From Otariodibacter sp. (GTDB lineage Bacteria; Pseudomonadota; Gammaproteobacteria; Enterobacterales; Pasteurellaceae), in the NCBI RefSeq assembly GCF_029256985.1, contig NZ_JARIDQ010000086.1, positions 1 through 41,553 on the forward strand: a DNA stretch of 41,553 bases, given 5' to 3'. The first letter of the stretch is position 1. Each line of letters opens with the position of its first letter. Made by a program: the position numbers and the translations under genes. Below the pieces are notes generated by a model, which had not been told where the DNA came from, made no database searches, and worked only from the letters and a program-made list of their open reading frames with translations. Positions 9,713 through 18,465 of this stretch are shown here, one piece after another.

Positions 9713-11011
9713 ATGCTGAATTTTTCATACCAAGAACATATCCGTACTTACTATTCAGATTCTCGAAATATACATTTACAATTTACTTCTCTCTCTAAAC
9801 AAGTATTCGCTGATGTATGTGTAATTGGTGCTGGCTTTTTAGGATTATCTACCGCACTGGAACTCGCAGAAAAAGGGAAACACGTCATTGTGCTAGAAGG
9901 AGCAAGAGTTGGCTTTGGTGCTTCTGGTCGTAGTGGAGGACAAGCAATAAATGGATTTGAAGAAGGCATAGACGAATATATTGAACAACAAGGATTTGAA
10001 CAAGCTAAAAAATTATGGGATATGTCTCTTGAAGCAATTCAAATTATCGATGAGCGTATCAAAAAATATAATATTCAATGTGATTGGAAAAAGGGATATG
10101 CAACTCTTGCTTTGAATGAGCGACGTTTAGATGATCTTATCCGTATTGAGAAAGCTGCACATGATGCATTTGGTTACACCAATATGGAATTATGGGATAA
10201 AAAGAAGCTATCCAACCATGTTGGTAGTGAGGTTTATTGTGGAGGTTTATACGACTCTCAATCAGGTCATTTGCATCCATTGAATTATTGCTTGGGCTTA
10301 GCTAAAGCTGCAATAGATTCTCAAGTTTCTATTTTTGAGCATTCACCTGCTATAGATATTAAATCTAAAGATTCTTATATTGAGGTATCTACACCCGAAG
10401 GAATGGTTAAAGCAAATCATGTTGTATTAGCAACTAATGCTTATATTGACAGTAAAACCAATAAAAAATTTGGATCTACCCTTGCTCGTAAGATCTTACC
10501 TGTTGAAAGCTTTATTATTGCAACAGAACCTTTGGATGAGGATATGGCTAATAGTGTAATCAATAACGGTATGTCAGTATGTGATAATAATATTTTACTA
10601 GATTATTATCGTTTAAGTGCAGATAACCGATTACTATTTGGTAGTGATTCTAGTAGTAATACTAATATGATCGAAAAAATGCGTCGTAATATGTTAGATA
10701 TCTTCCCTCAATTAGAATCAATAAAAATTGATTATGGATGGGCAGGACCTATTGATATGACTTTAAATGCTTCTCCTCACTTTGGTCGAATACAGTCGAA
10801 TATTTACTTTGCTCAAGGTTTTTCTGGACATGGTGTTGCCTTAACAGGATTAGCAGGAAGAATTATTGCTGAAGCAATTGATGGTAATGATGAACGCTTA
10901 AGAGTTTTTGAGAAATTAAAAGTGCCGACTATTTGGGGGGGAAATTGTGTCAAAAAACTTGCACTCAAAATAGGTATACCTTATTACCGATTTTTAGATA
11001 AGTATAGATAA
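9713..11011 (+). CDS. FAD-dependent amine/amino-acid oxidoreductase, DAO family (PuuB/OrdL-like)
   Basis: A 432-residue protein with the Rossmann dinucleotide motif IGAGFLGLSTALELAEKG at about 38-55, followed by GFGASGRSGGQ, the FAD-binding pattern of the DAO superfamily. The C-terminal GWAGPIDMTLNASPHFGR and FAQGFSGHGVALTGLAG match gamma-glutamylputrescine oxidase/OrdL-type proteins. The likely reaction is oxidative deamination of an amine with release of H2O2, but the substrate is not readable. The start has no clear Shine-Dalgarno. It stands alone between the tRNA pair and an IS remnant, with no putrescine-pathway genes nearby. Confidence 0.8.
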   Translation: MLNFSYQEHIRTYYSDSRNIHLQFTSLSKQVFADVCVIGAGFLGLSTALELAEKGKHVIVLEGARVGFGASGRSGGQAINGFEEGIDEYIEQQGFEQAKKLWDMSLEAIQIIDERIKKYNIQCDWKKGYATLALNERRLDDLIRIEKAAHDAFGYTNMELWDKKKLSNHVGSEVYCGGLYDSQSGHLHPLNYCLGLAKAAIDSQVSIFEHSPAIDIKSKDSYIEVSTPEGMVKANHVVLATNAYIDSKTNKKFGSTLARKILPVESFIIATEPLDEDMANSVINNGMSVCDNNILLDYYRLSADNRLLFGSDSSSNTNMIEKMRRNMLDIFPQLESIKIDYGWAGPIDMTLNASPHFGRIQSNIYFAQGFSGHGVALTGLAGRIIAEAIDGNDERLRVFEKLKVPTIWGGNCVKKLALKIGIPYYRFLDKYR

Positions 11012-11064
11012 TCTTTTTAAAGATCCAATGATATTGGACTTCTCTTTCTTTTACATTATTTTTG

Positions 11065-11095
11065 AGTTTAGTCTAGATAATAACTAGACTAAACT
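11065..11095 (+). terminator. Stem-loop terminator after the DAO-family oxidoreductase
   Basis: A perfect 12-bp stem, AGTTTAGTCTAG (11065-11076) and CTAGACTAAACT (11084-11095), with loop ATAATAA, followed by ATTTTAAC. The symmetry means it could also act on the minus strand. Confidence 0.75.
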
Positions 11096-11177
11096 ATTTT
11101 AACTAGTTGTTTTAAAAAATAAATGTAAATCTTTGAGTTACTATACCGACTGAACATCATTAGATTTATGGTAATAA

Positions 11178-11215
11178 ATTGTTTGGCTTAAACAAACAAT
11201 CTGACAGTTTACTGT
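11178..11215. repeat. Two small inverted repeats upstream of the IS remnant
   Basis: ATTGTTTG (11178-11185) pairs with CAAACAAT (11193-11200) across GCTTAAA, and directly after it ACAGT (11204-11208) pairs with ACTGT (11211-11215) across TT. They may be operator-like or IS-derived; nothing in the sequence decides it. The rest of 11096-11795 holds the orfA remnant, the cstA leader, and AT-rich DNA with no gene that I can see. Confidence 0.35.
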
Positions 11216-11307
11216 AATACTAATAGAATGATATGTTTGTAATTCTTGTACTCACACTTTACACTCGCAAATAGACACTAGAGTCTTTTTGTGATTTCTT
11301 CTTACAT

Positions 11308-11453
11308 CTATGATTGTAGGTTTAAATCGGCATACATTTGTTTGATATCTGCAGCTCTCTTCTTTAAGTTCTCTTAAGTGGTTAATATACGAAGCTTCCA
11401 TACCACCATATTTCACTTTTTATTTACAAATAAGTTGATTTGATAATGTCATA
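11308..11453 (-). pseudogene. Decayed IS3-family transposase orfA fragment
   Basis: On the minus strand, conceptual translation gives YDIIKSTYL (11427-11453), then after a frameshift KYGGMEAS followed by a Leu/Glu-rich stretch HLRELKEES (about 11360-11413), then after another shift MYADLNLQS and a stop (11308-11336). The order helix-turn-helix / W-x-K-Y-G-G-M / leucine-zipper-like ELKEE.R / MYADL is the recognisable layout of OrfA in IS3-family elements. At least two frameshifts and stops make it non-functional. No orfB or terminal repeats are evident here. It lies about 340 bases upstream of the cstA-type gene, in opposite orientation. Confidence 0.7.
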
Positions 11454-11663
11454 TTTACAGGCACAATTCTTGAGTTGATGCATTTACTTTAGCTTATTTT
11501 AGCATCGAGATTATTTATAGTTCAGTCATTATCTATGAGTATCTCTTATTTTTAGCTCTGTTACAAATAGTTCAACTGAAATTTAAATAATAGGTTTATT
11601 ACCTTTTTGTTATTTAATTTTTGAGTAAAAATTATTCAATTTTATTGAAAAAATATGATTTTA

Positions 11664-11682
11664 GGTGTAATTTTGCGACACC
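11664..11682. promoter_or_regulatory. Possible operator upstream of the cstA-type gene
   Basis: GGTGT (11664-11668) and ACACC (11678-11682) form an inverted repeat with a 9-base centre, about 115 bases upstream of the start codon. cstA genes are CRP-controlled in E. coli, but this site does not match TGTGA-N6-TCACA well, so no regulator is assigned. Confidence 0.25.
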
Positions 11683-11795
11683 AAAAGTAGCAATATTAAT
11701 TTTGTAAAATTGGTAAGATTTTAAGATAAGTTTTTGGTATTTATCTATAAATAAATATACGTAGATATAAAAATATTAATTATAAAGGAGCTTTT

Positions 11796-13481
11796 ATGAA
11801 TGCCGTATGGCTTATGCTGATTGGCTTTATTACTTTTGCATTTGGCTGGTTTGTTTATTCCCGCTTATATTCATCAAAAGTATTAGAACTTGATGATAAT
11901 TTCGTTACTCCAGCACATGAATATCGAGATAATGTAGACTTTGTTCCAGCAAACAAATTTGTGCTTTGGGGACATCACTTTACTGCTATTGCAGGAGCAG
12001 CTCCTATCGTTGGCCCTGCTATCGCTGTCCAATGGGGATGGTTACCTGCATTTCTGTGGGTTGTCATTGGAACCGTTGCATTTGCTGGTATTCATGATAT
12101 GTCAGCACTATGGGCGAGTGTAAAAAATGAAGGTAAGAGTATAGGAACTATATGTACTCGCTTTGTTGGTAACAAAGTTGGTCAACTATTTATGGTTGTT
12201 ATTTTCTTAGTTTTATTAATGGTAAATGGGGCATTTGGCGTTATTATTGCTAAAGAGAGTGTAGAGCATACTAGTACCATTATCCCAGCTTGGGGGGCTG
12301 TTGTAATTGCTCTCTTGATGGGACAAGCTATGTATAGATTTAAGATGAAACTTGTTCCAGTTACTATTGTAGCAGTTATTGCACTTTATGTTCTTGTTCC
12401 AATTGGAGTAGCCTTTCCTGTGAGCTTACCAGATTCATTCTTTGGATTAAATCAAGATTCTCAATGGGTTGTGTTACTTTATATCTATGCAGGTATTGCC
12501 TCCATTCTTCCTGTATGGGCATTACTTCAACCTAGAGACTACGTTAATGGCATTCAATTATTTGTTGGTTTAATCTTACTATACGCAAGTATCATTATTG
12601 TTCATCCAAGTATTTCTGCACCGAGCATTATTCCTGCCGTGACAGATAATCCAGGTGGATGGCAAATGGTAATTCCTGTGCTATTCATTACTGTTGCTTG
12701 TGGTGCAATAAGTGGTTTCCATGGAATAGTAAGTTCTGGTACAACATCAAAACAAGTTAATAAAATGCAAGATGTACGTTTTGTTGGATACTTAGGATCT
12801 ATGGGTGAAGGATCTTTAGCTTTAGCGACAATAATTGCTTGTGTTGCTGGATTAAGCTTAGTAAATGCAGATCTCAATCTTGATAGCTGGGCAGACTTAT
12901 ATAAAGGAGGTACTGCAAGCTTTGTATCTGGCGGTGGTGCTATTATCTTCGAAGGACTTGGTATTCCGCAAGGCGCAAGTTCAACCTTACTTTCTCTTAT
13001 GGTTATCCTCTTTGCTGCGACAACGATGGATGCAGGTATTCGTCTTCAAAGATATATTATCCAAGAATGGGGGGATATGTATGATATTAGCTTCTTAAGA
13101 GGTAAAGGCGTTGCGACTATTGTTGCTGTAGCAACTTCTTTCGCTATTTCAATGAATGGAGTGAGCGATGGTCAAGTTGCTATTTGGCCTTTATTTGGTG
13201 CAACCAACCAATTATTAGCTAGCCTTACACTTATGGTAACAGCAGTTATCTTGCTTAAGTCTAACAAATTTAGCGGTAGCTTAATTGTTCTTATTCCTAT
13301 GAGCTTTATTCTGATCATGAGCTTCTGGGGTGCCATTATTAAACTTGGTGATTATTACATGGCTGAGAATTATCTACTTACAGTCTTAAATGCCATTGTT
13401 ATTATTGTAACTTTACTTGTTGTACTATCTTCACTTAAAGTGATAAGCAAAGTATTGGCTGACAGAAAAACATCTGCTTAA
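11796..13481 (+). CDS. CstA-family carbon-starvation/peptide-pyruvate type transporter
   Basis: A 561-residue polytopic membrane protein with the CstA domain: FVPANKFVLWGHHFTAIAGAAPIVGPA near residues 49-75, then GIHDMSALW, and the C-terminal GATNQLLASLTL. AAAGGAG is an excellent ribosome site six bases upstream. CstA and BtsT of E. coli are about 700 residues and import peptides or pyruvate; this is a shorter variant lacking most of the C-terminal extension. Its substrate is unknown. It is followed by a strong hairpin, then by the Cys-tail protein and the ArsA-type ATPase on the same strand, suggesting a functional unit. Confidence 0.88.
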   Translation: MNAVWLMLIGFITFAFGWFVYSRLYSSKVLELDDNFVTPAHEYRDNVDFVPANKFVLWGHHFTAIAGAAPIVGPAIAVQWGWLPAFLWVVIGTVAFAGIHDMSALWASVKNEGKSIGTICTRFVGNKVGQLFMVVIFLVLLMVNGAFGVIIAKESVEHTSTIIPAWGAVVIALLMGQAMYRFKMKLVPVTIVAVIALYVLVPIGVAFPVSLPDSFFGLNQDSQWVVLLYIYAGIASILPVWALLQPRDYVNGIQLFVGLILLYASIIIVHPSISAPSIIPAVTDNPGGWQMVIPVLFITVACGAISGFHGIVSSGTTSKQVNKMQDVRFVGYLGSMGEGSLALATIIACVAGLSLVNADLNLDSWADLYKGGTASFVSGGGAIIFEGLGIPQGASSTLLSLMVILFAATTMDAGIRLQRYIIQEWGDMYDISFLRGKGVATIVAVATSFAISMNGVSDGQVAIWPLFGATNQLLASLTLMVTAVILLKSNKFSGSLIVLIPMSFILIMSFWGAIIKLGDYYMAENYLLTVLNAIVIIVTLLVVLSSLKVISKVLADRKTSA

Positions 13482-13488
13482 ATATCTT

Positions 13489-13525
13489 ACATTGCCTTGC
13501 TTTACGCAAGGCAATGTATTTTTAA
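13489..13525 (+). terminator. Strong intrinsic terminator or attenuator between the cstA-type gene and the Cys-tail gene
   Basis: A perfect 12-bp stem, ACATTGCCTTGC (13489-13500) and GCAAGGCAATGT (13506-13517), with loop TTTAC, followed by ATTTTTAA. The ribosome site of the next gene (AAGGA) begins right after the T-run. The following two genes may therefore be expressed only by read-through, keeping them below the transporter in amount. Confidence 0.82.
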
Positions 13526-13534
13526 GGATTTGGT

Positions 13535-13801
13535 ATGATAAAAAGAATTATTCGATTTACAAAAGATCTTGAGCAGTTTTATGTAGGCATGCATAAAAGT
13601 GCAATTCTAAAAGAAAATACAGAGATTGATGATTTCTTCATGATTATTGCTTTTAGTGAAATTTACGGTATAGAAAATCCATATTCTCTTTATACATTAG
13701 AAATGTTACCAGCACTTATGCCACGATTCCATCGTTGGCATCAGAAAGTTGGGTTAAGACATTCCTTCTTTGAAAATTTTCCATGTAGTTGCTGTTGCTA
13801 A
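13535..13801 (+). CDS. Small protein with C-terminal cysteine cluster (cory-CC-star-like)
   Basis: An 88-residue soluble protein with an N-terminal basic helix, a central DDFFMIIAFSEIYGIENPYS segment, PRFHRWHQKVGLRHS, and a C-terminus ending PCSCCC, so cysteines at 84, 86, 87 and 88 lie at the very end. The pattern (conserved GI.NP.S.YTLE.., F..WH...G, and cysteines immediately before the stop) resembles the small proteins named for a CC-stop tail that occur next to ArsA-type ATPases; I recall this family by pattern only. The tail could bind a metal or form disulfides. AAGGA is six bases upstream. The ATPase gene begins 11 bases downstream. No function is established. Confidence 0.7.
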   Translation: MIKRIIRFTKDLEQFYVGMHKSAILKENTEIDDFFMIIAFSEIYGIENPYSLYTLEMLPALMPRFHRWHQKVGLRHSFFENFPCSCCC

Positions 13802-13812
13802 AAGGATCTGAT

Positions 13813-14790
13813 ATGAATAGTAAACAACTTCCTAAAGTGTTATTTGTCGGAGGGAAAGGTGGTGTTGGGAAAAGTACAACTTCAAGTGCTATAGCTGTTG
13901 CATTATCTAATGCACATAATAAAGTTCTATTAGTATCTACGGATCCTGCTCATAATTTAAGTGATATCTTTGATGTTAAATTAAAAAATACAACAACAAA
14001 GATAAATGAGAATTTGAATATCATTGAGATTGATTCAGCTCTTGAAGCAAAAACTTATGTAAACCATGTTGCAAAAAATATGAGAGGCTTTGTTAGTGCC
14101 ACAAGCTATGATCGCATAGACGATTATTTTACCAAAGTAGCGGATAGCTCTTCAACTTTGGAAGCAGCATTGTTTGAAAGGTTAACAACAATTTTGACCA
14201 AAGAAGCTGATGAATATGATTATGTTATCATTGATACAGCACCGACAGGTCATACCTTAAGATTATTCTTCATGCCTAAGGAATTAAAAGACTGGAGCAA
14301 AACATTACTTAGTATGCAAGAACGTGGTGGTATGAGTGAGAAAGTTTTAGGTCATTTGGAGGGCGGGGATAAAAATAGATTCAGCGATCCAGATGGCTTT
14401 ATTCGAGGACAATTAATAGAAGTTCTTGACGAAAGATATCTCCGATATAGCGCATTTTCAAATTTAGTTAAAGATCCTAAAAAGTGTGGCATTATTCTCG
14501 TATTAAATGCTTCAAAATTAGCTATTGCAGAAACAGAAAGAGCAATTCAAAGCTTGGATAAAAAAGGCTTAAAGCCTTATGCAATTGTATTAAATAAAGT
14601 GTTACCAACAGATTCAGAGGATGAATTCTTAAGTTCTAGAATTGCACAGGAAGCAGAGTATGTATCTCAGAGTGATAAGATGTTTAGTCGTTATCATTAT
14701 GCAAAGATTCCACTCTTTAAACGAGATATCATAACAAAAGAGAGTCTTGAGGTTTTTGGTAAGAGTGTGCTTGACTCTATTATCGAATAA
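13813..14790 (+). CDS. ArsA/Get3-family ATPase
   Basis: A single-domain 325-residue P-loop ATPase. The deviant Walker A GKGGVGKST is at 14-22, STDPAHNLSDIF follows at 42-53 (the P2/switch I region), and DTAPTGHTLRLF at 141-152 is the diagnostic ArsA/Get3 switch II motif. VLNASKLAIAETERAIQSL corresponds to the A-loop region upstream of the client-binding helices. Members pump arsenite with ArsB or chaperone tail-anchored proteins. No arsB, arsC operon or arsR lies here, so an arsenite role is unlikely. I start at 13813 (AAGGA six bases upstream), not at 13789 within the preceding gene. It probably works with the Cys-tail protein and possibly the CstA-type carrier. Confidence 0.88.
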   Translation: MNSKQLPKVLFVGGKGGVGKSTTSSAIAVALSNAHNKVLLVSTDPAHNLSDIFDVKLKNTTTKINENLNIIEIDSALEAKTYVNHVAKNMRGFVSATSYDRIDDYFTKVADSSSTLEAALFERLTTILTKEADEYDYVIIDTAPTGHTLRLFFMPKELKDWSKTLLSMQERGGMSEKVLGHLEGGDKNRFSDPDGFIRGQLIEVLDERYLRYSAFSNLVKDPKKCGIILVLNASKLAIAETERAIQSLDKKGLKPYAIVLNKVLPTDSEDEFLSSRIAQEAEYVSQSDKMFSRYHYAKIPLFKRDIITKESLEVFGKSVLDSIIE

Positions 14791-14792
14791 AA

Positions 14793-14819
14793 TATAGAGC
14801 TAAGTAGATTAGCCCTATA
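14793..14819 (+). terminator. Stem-loop after the ArsA-type gene
   Basis: TATAGAGCTAA (14793-14803) and TTAGCCCTATA (14809-14819) pair with one mismatch around GTAGA, three bases after the stop codon. Only AATTTC follows, so termination would be weak. Confidence 0.45.
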
Positions 14820-14917
14820 AATTTCTATATATGTTGTACTGTTTTAGGAGAGAGTTATGGTCTATTATATCTAAAAATAAAAGCCTTAATTATTATTCAA
14901 GACCTCTTATAGTATTT

Positions 14918-16168
14918 TTAATAACCACTCAATACTTTTGCAGGCTCTAATTTTGAGGCTCGTATCGCTGGATATAAACTTGCAATCAAACTAAGTATCA
15001 CCGTGGCAAGCAATACCCATACAATATCTAACCAGTGAATTTCACTTGGTAAAAAATCAATAAAGTAAATCCCATCAGAAAGCAGTTTAATATTGAAAAA
15101 TTGCTCAATTCCTTTAATTATTCCAGTTAGATTAAGAGAAACAATTACACCGAGGATAATGCCAAATAGCGCACCTTTCATCCCAGAAATTAATCCATAC
15201 CATAGGAATATTTGACGAATAAAATGATTATTTGCCCCTAGCGTACGTTGGATCGCAATGTCACCTTGTTTATCCTTAACAGCCATTACGAGCGTAGAAA
15301 TGATATTAAAACAGGCTACGCCAATTACAAGCACCATCGCAATATACATAACAGTTCGGATAAGCTGGATATCGTTATACATATAACCAAATTGGTTTAT
15401 CCACGTTTGCACTGAAAGCATTTGTGGATAAGTATTTAACGAAGAAAAATCCATTTCTCTTACTTTAAATGGTGAGGTAACGGATAACTCTATTCCTGAA
15501 ATTTGATTAGCTTGGTAGCCTAACAATTCCTGTGCTTTCCTTAACGGTAATAGGGTGTAAGTGTGATCTAATTGCCCGTCTAAACGCAAAATACCTGTTA
15601 TCGGTAAATTAAAGCGAAGAGGTTGTGCCATTTTTCCATCATTAGTGTTTTGAGGAAGAAGTAAGGTTACATCATCGCCGACAGTTACATCTAAATCTCT
15701 AGCAATCCCAGCACCTACAATTAGTCCACCCATTTTTTGAAAGTTTTGCCATTGTTCAGCAGGGATAAATTGACTTAATGCACTGACTTTATCTTGTTCG
15801 ATGGCTTCAACCCCTTTAACTTGTGTAATTTTTAAAGTTGAACCATTTTCGATTAGCCCAGTGAAACTCACAAAAGGTGAAATAGCGGTTACTTCCGGGA
15901 TATTTTTTGCAATTTCGGTTAAATAATCCCGATTTTGTACTATGCCTTGTCCATCTTCACTATATGCTTTAATTTCCACGTGAGGCACAACGGATAATAC
16001 ACGTTGATTAAGTTCTCGCTCAAAACCATTCATTGCACTCAACCCAATAATTAGCACTGCCACACCTAAAGCAATCCCAATGCTAGAAAAGAGAGAGATA
16101 AGGGATACAAGGCGATTTTTTTGTTTACCTCGCTGGTAACGCCAACTAATAAAAAAAGGAGTATTCAT
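14918..16168 (-). CDS. lolE: Lipoprotein-releasing ABC transporter permease LolE
   Basis: A 416-residue inner-membrane permease that, with LolC (or a second copy) and LolD, extracts lipoproteins from the inner membrane and hands them to LolA. It has an N-terminal membrane helix with SSIGIALGVAVLIIGLSAMN, a long periplasmic domain (about 50-265) and three C-terminal helices starting near VMYIAMVLVIGVACFNIIS, plus IYFIDFLPSEIHWLDIVWV, close to E. coli LolE. LolE is favoured over LolC by these segments and by the lolD-lolE order. lolC is not in the window. The start overlaps the lolD stop by one base. Confidence 0.9.
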   Translation of the reverse strand: MNTPFFISWRYQRGKQKNRLVSLISLFSSIGIALGVAVLIIGLSAMNGFERELNQRVLSVVPHVEIKAYSEDGQGIVQNRDYLTEIAKNIPEVTAISPFVSFTGLIENGSTLKITQVKGVEAIEQDKVSALSQFIPAEQWQNFQKMGGLIVGAGIARDLDVTVGDDVTLLLPQNTNDGKMAQPLRFNLPITGILRLDGQLDHTYTLLPLRKAQELLGYQANQISGIELSVTSPFKVREMDFSSLNTYPQMLSVQTWINQFGYMYNDIQLIRTVMYIAMVLVIGVACFNIISTLVMAVKDKQGDIAIQRTLGANNHFIRQIFLWYGLISGMKGALFGIILGVIVSLNLTGIIKGIEQFFNIKLLSDGIYFIDFLPSEIHWLDIVWVLLATVILSLIASLYPAIRASKLEPAKVLSGY

Positions 16169-16854
16169 TAGTTTTCCTCTTGTAATAAGCCATCGCGCAT
16201 TGTTAGGCGGCGATTGAGTTTTTGTGCTAAATTGAGATCGTGAGTAACCAGTAAAAATGCAATATGTTGTTCTTGGTTGAGTTGTTTAATCAATTCAAAA
16301 ATACTTTCTGTTGTTTTGTGATCAAGATTACCGGTTGGTTCATCCGCCAACACTAACGCTGGTTTATTCACCAAGGCACGAGCAATAGCGACACGTTGTC
16401 TTTCACCACCAGAAAGAGCTGATGGTCGATGTGTAATTCGATGGGATAATCCGACCGCTTGTAACATTTTTTCAGCACGATCTTTTGCTTCGGTTTTATT
16501 TTGTTGTCCAATTAACATTGGCATCATTACATTTTCTAAGGCACTAAAATCAGCCATTAAATGATGAAATTGGTAAACAAAGCCAAGATACTGGTTGCGT
16601 AATTTCGCCAAGGCATTATTACTAAGTTGTTGTAGGGATTGATTTTGAATAAAAACCTCACCACTACTAGGTTGATCTAATCCACCTAATGTGTGCAAAA
16701 GGGTGCTTTTACCTGAACCAGAGCTACCAACAATCGCAACTAATTCGCCTTTTGACATAGAAAAAGAGACATCCCGTAAGACTTGGGTTTTGTTGTCGCC
16801 TTCTTGATAAAATTTTGTGATATTTTTACAACTGAGCAATATTTCTGAATTCAT
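16168..16854 (-). CDS. lolD: Lipoprotein-releasing ABC transporter ATPase LolD
   Basis: A 228-residue ABC ATPase with Walker [10 protein letters not shown] at 43-51, the MacB/LolD-type Q-loop [20 protein letters not shown], signature [15 protein letters not shown] at 147-161 and Walker [13 protein letters not shown]. The LolD motif [20 protein letters not shown] distinguishes it from FtsE or MacB. It powers lipoprotein release with LolE. The gene is upstream of lolE and its stop overlaps the lolE start (TAATG). It is divergent from eno. Confidence 0.94.
   Translation of the reverse strand: MNSEILLSCKNITKFYQEGDNKTQVLRDVSFSMSKGELVAIVGSSGSGKSTLLHTLGGLDQPSSGEVFIQNQSLQQLSNNALAKLRNQYLGFVYQFHHLMADFSALENVMMPMLIGQQNKTEAKDRAEKMLQAVGLSHRITHRPSALSGGERQRVAIARALVNKPALVLADEPTGNLDHKTTESIFELIKQLNQEQHIAFLLVTHDLNLAQKLNRRLTMRDGLLQEEN
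16454..16462 (-). other. DNA uptake signal sequence core in lolD
   Basis: Minus-strand ACAAGCGGT followed by CGG, inside the lolD coding region around the LLQAVGL segment. It is one of several Apl-type cores in the window. Confidence 0.55.
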
Positions 16855-16919
16855 AATTTAGTGTTTCGTTTTAATACATTGAATAATGATAGCTTAGTTT
16901 TAGTAAAATAACCGATTAG

Positions 16920-18344
<1,425 letters not shown>

Positions 18345-18360
18345 TCATTACTTGATAAAT

Positions 18361-18395
18361 AAACCACTAAGGCCTCCCTTAGTGGTTTTTATTTA
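18361..18395 (+). terminator. Rho-independent terminator of eno
   Basis: AAACCACTAAGG (18361-18372) and CCTTAGTGGTTT (18377-18388) form a perfect 12-bp stem with loop CCTC, followed by a T-rich run TTATTT. Confidence 0.93.
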
Positions 18396-18465
18396 GGTTA
18401 TGCTATATTTACTTTTCATCAAACAAATTGAGAATAAACTACATTCTTATCAAGATAGGCCATAA

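Noticed and set aside
11664-11682. CRP site upstream of the CstA-type gene
   Set aside because: The GGTGT/ACACC repeat has the wrong spacing and half-site for TGTGA-N6-TCACA. It is kept only as a possible operator.
13789-13812. Upstream ATG for the ArsA-type gene
   Set aside because: It lies in the Cys-tail coding region; the ATG at 13813 has AAGGA at good spacing and fits the family start.
14857-14874. Small reading frame after GGAGAGAG
   Set aside because: The ribosome-like site precedes ATG but the frame is only five codons.
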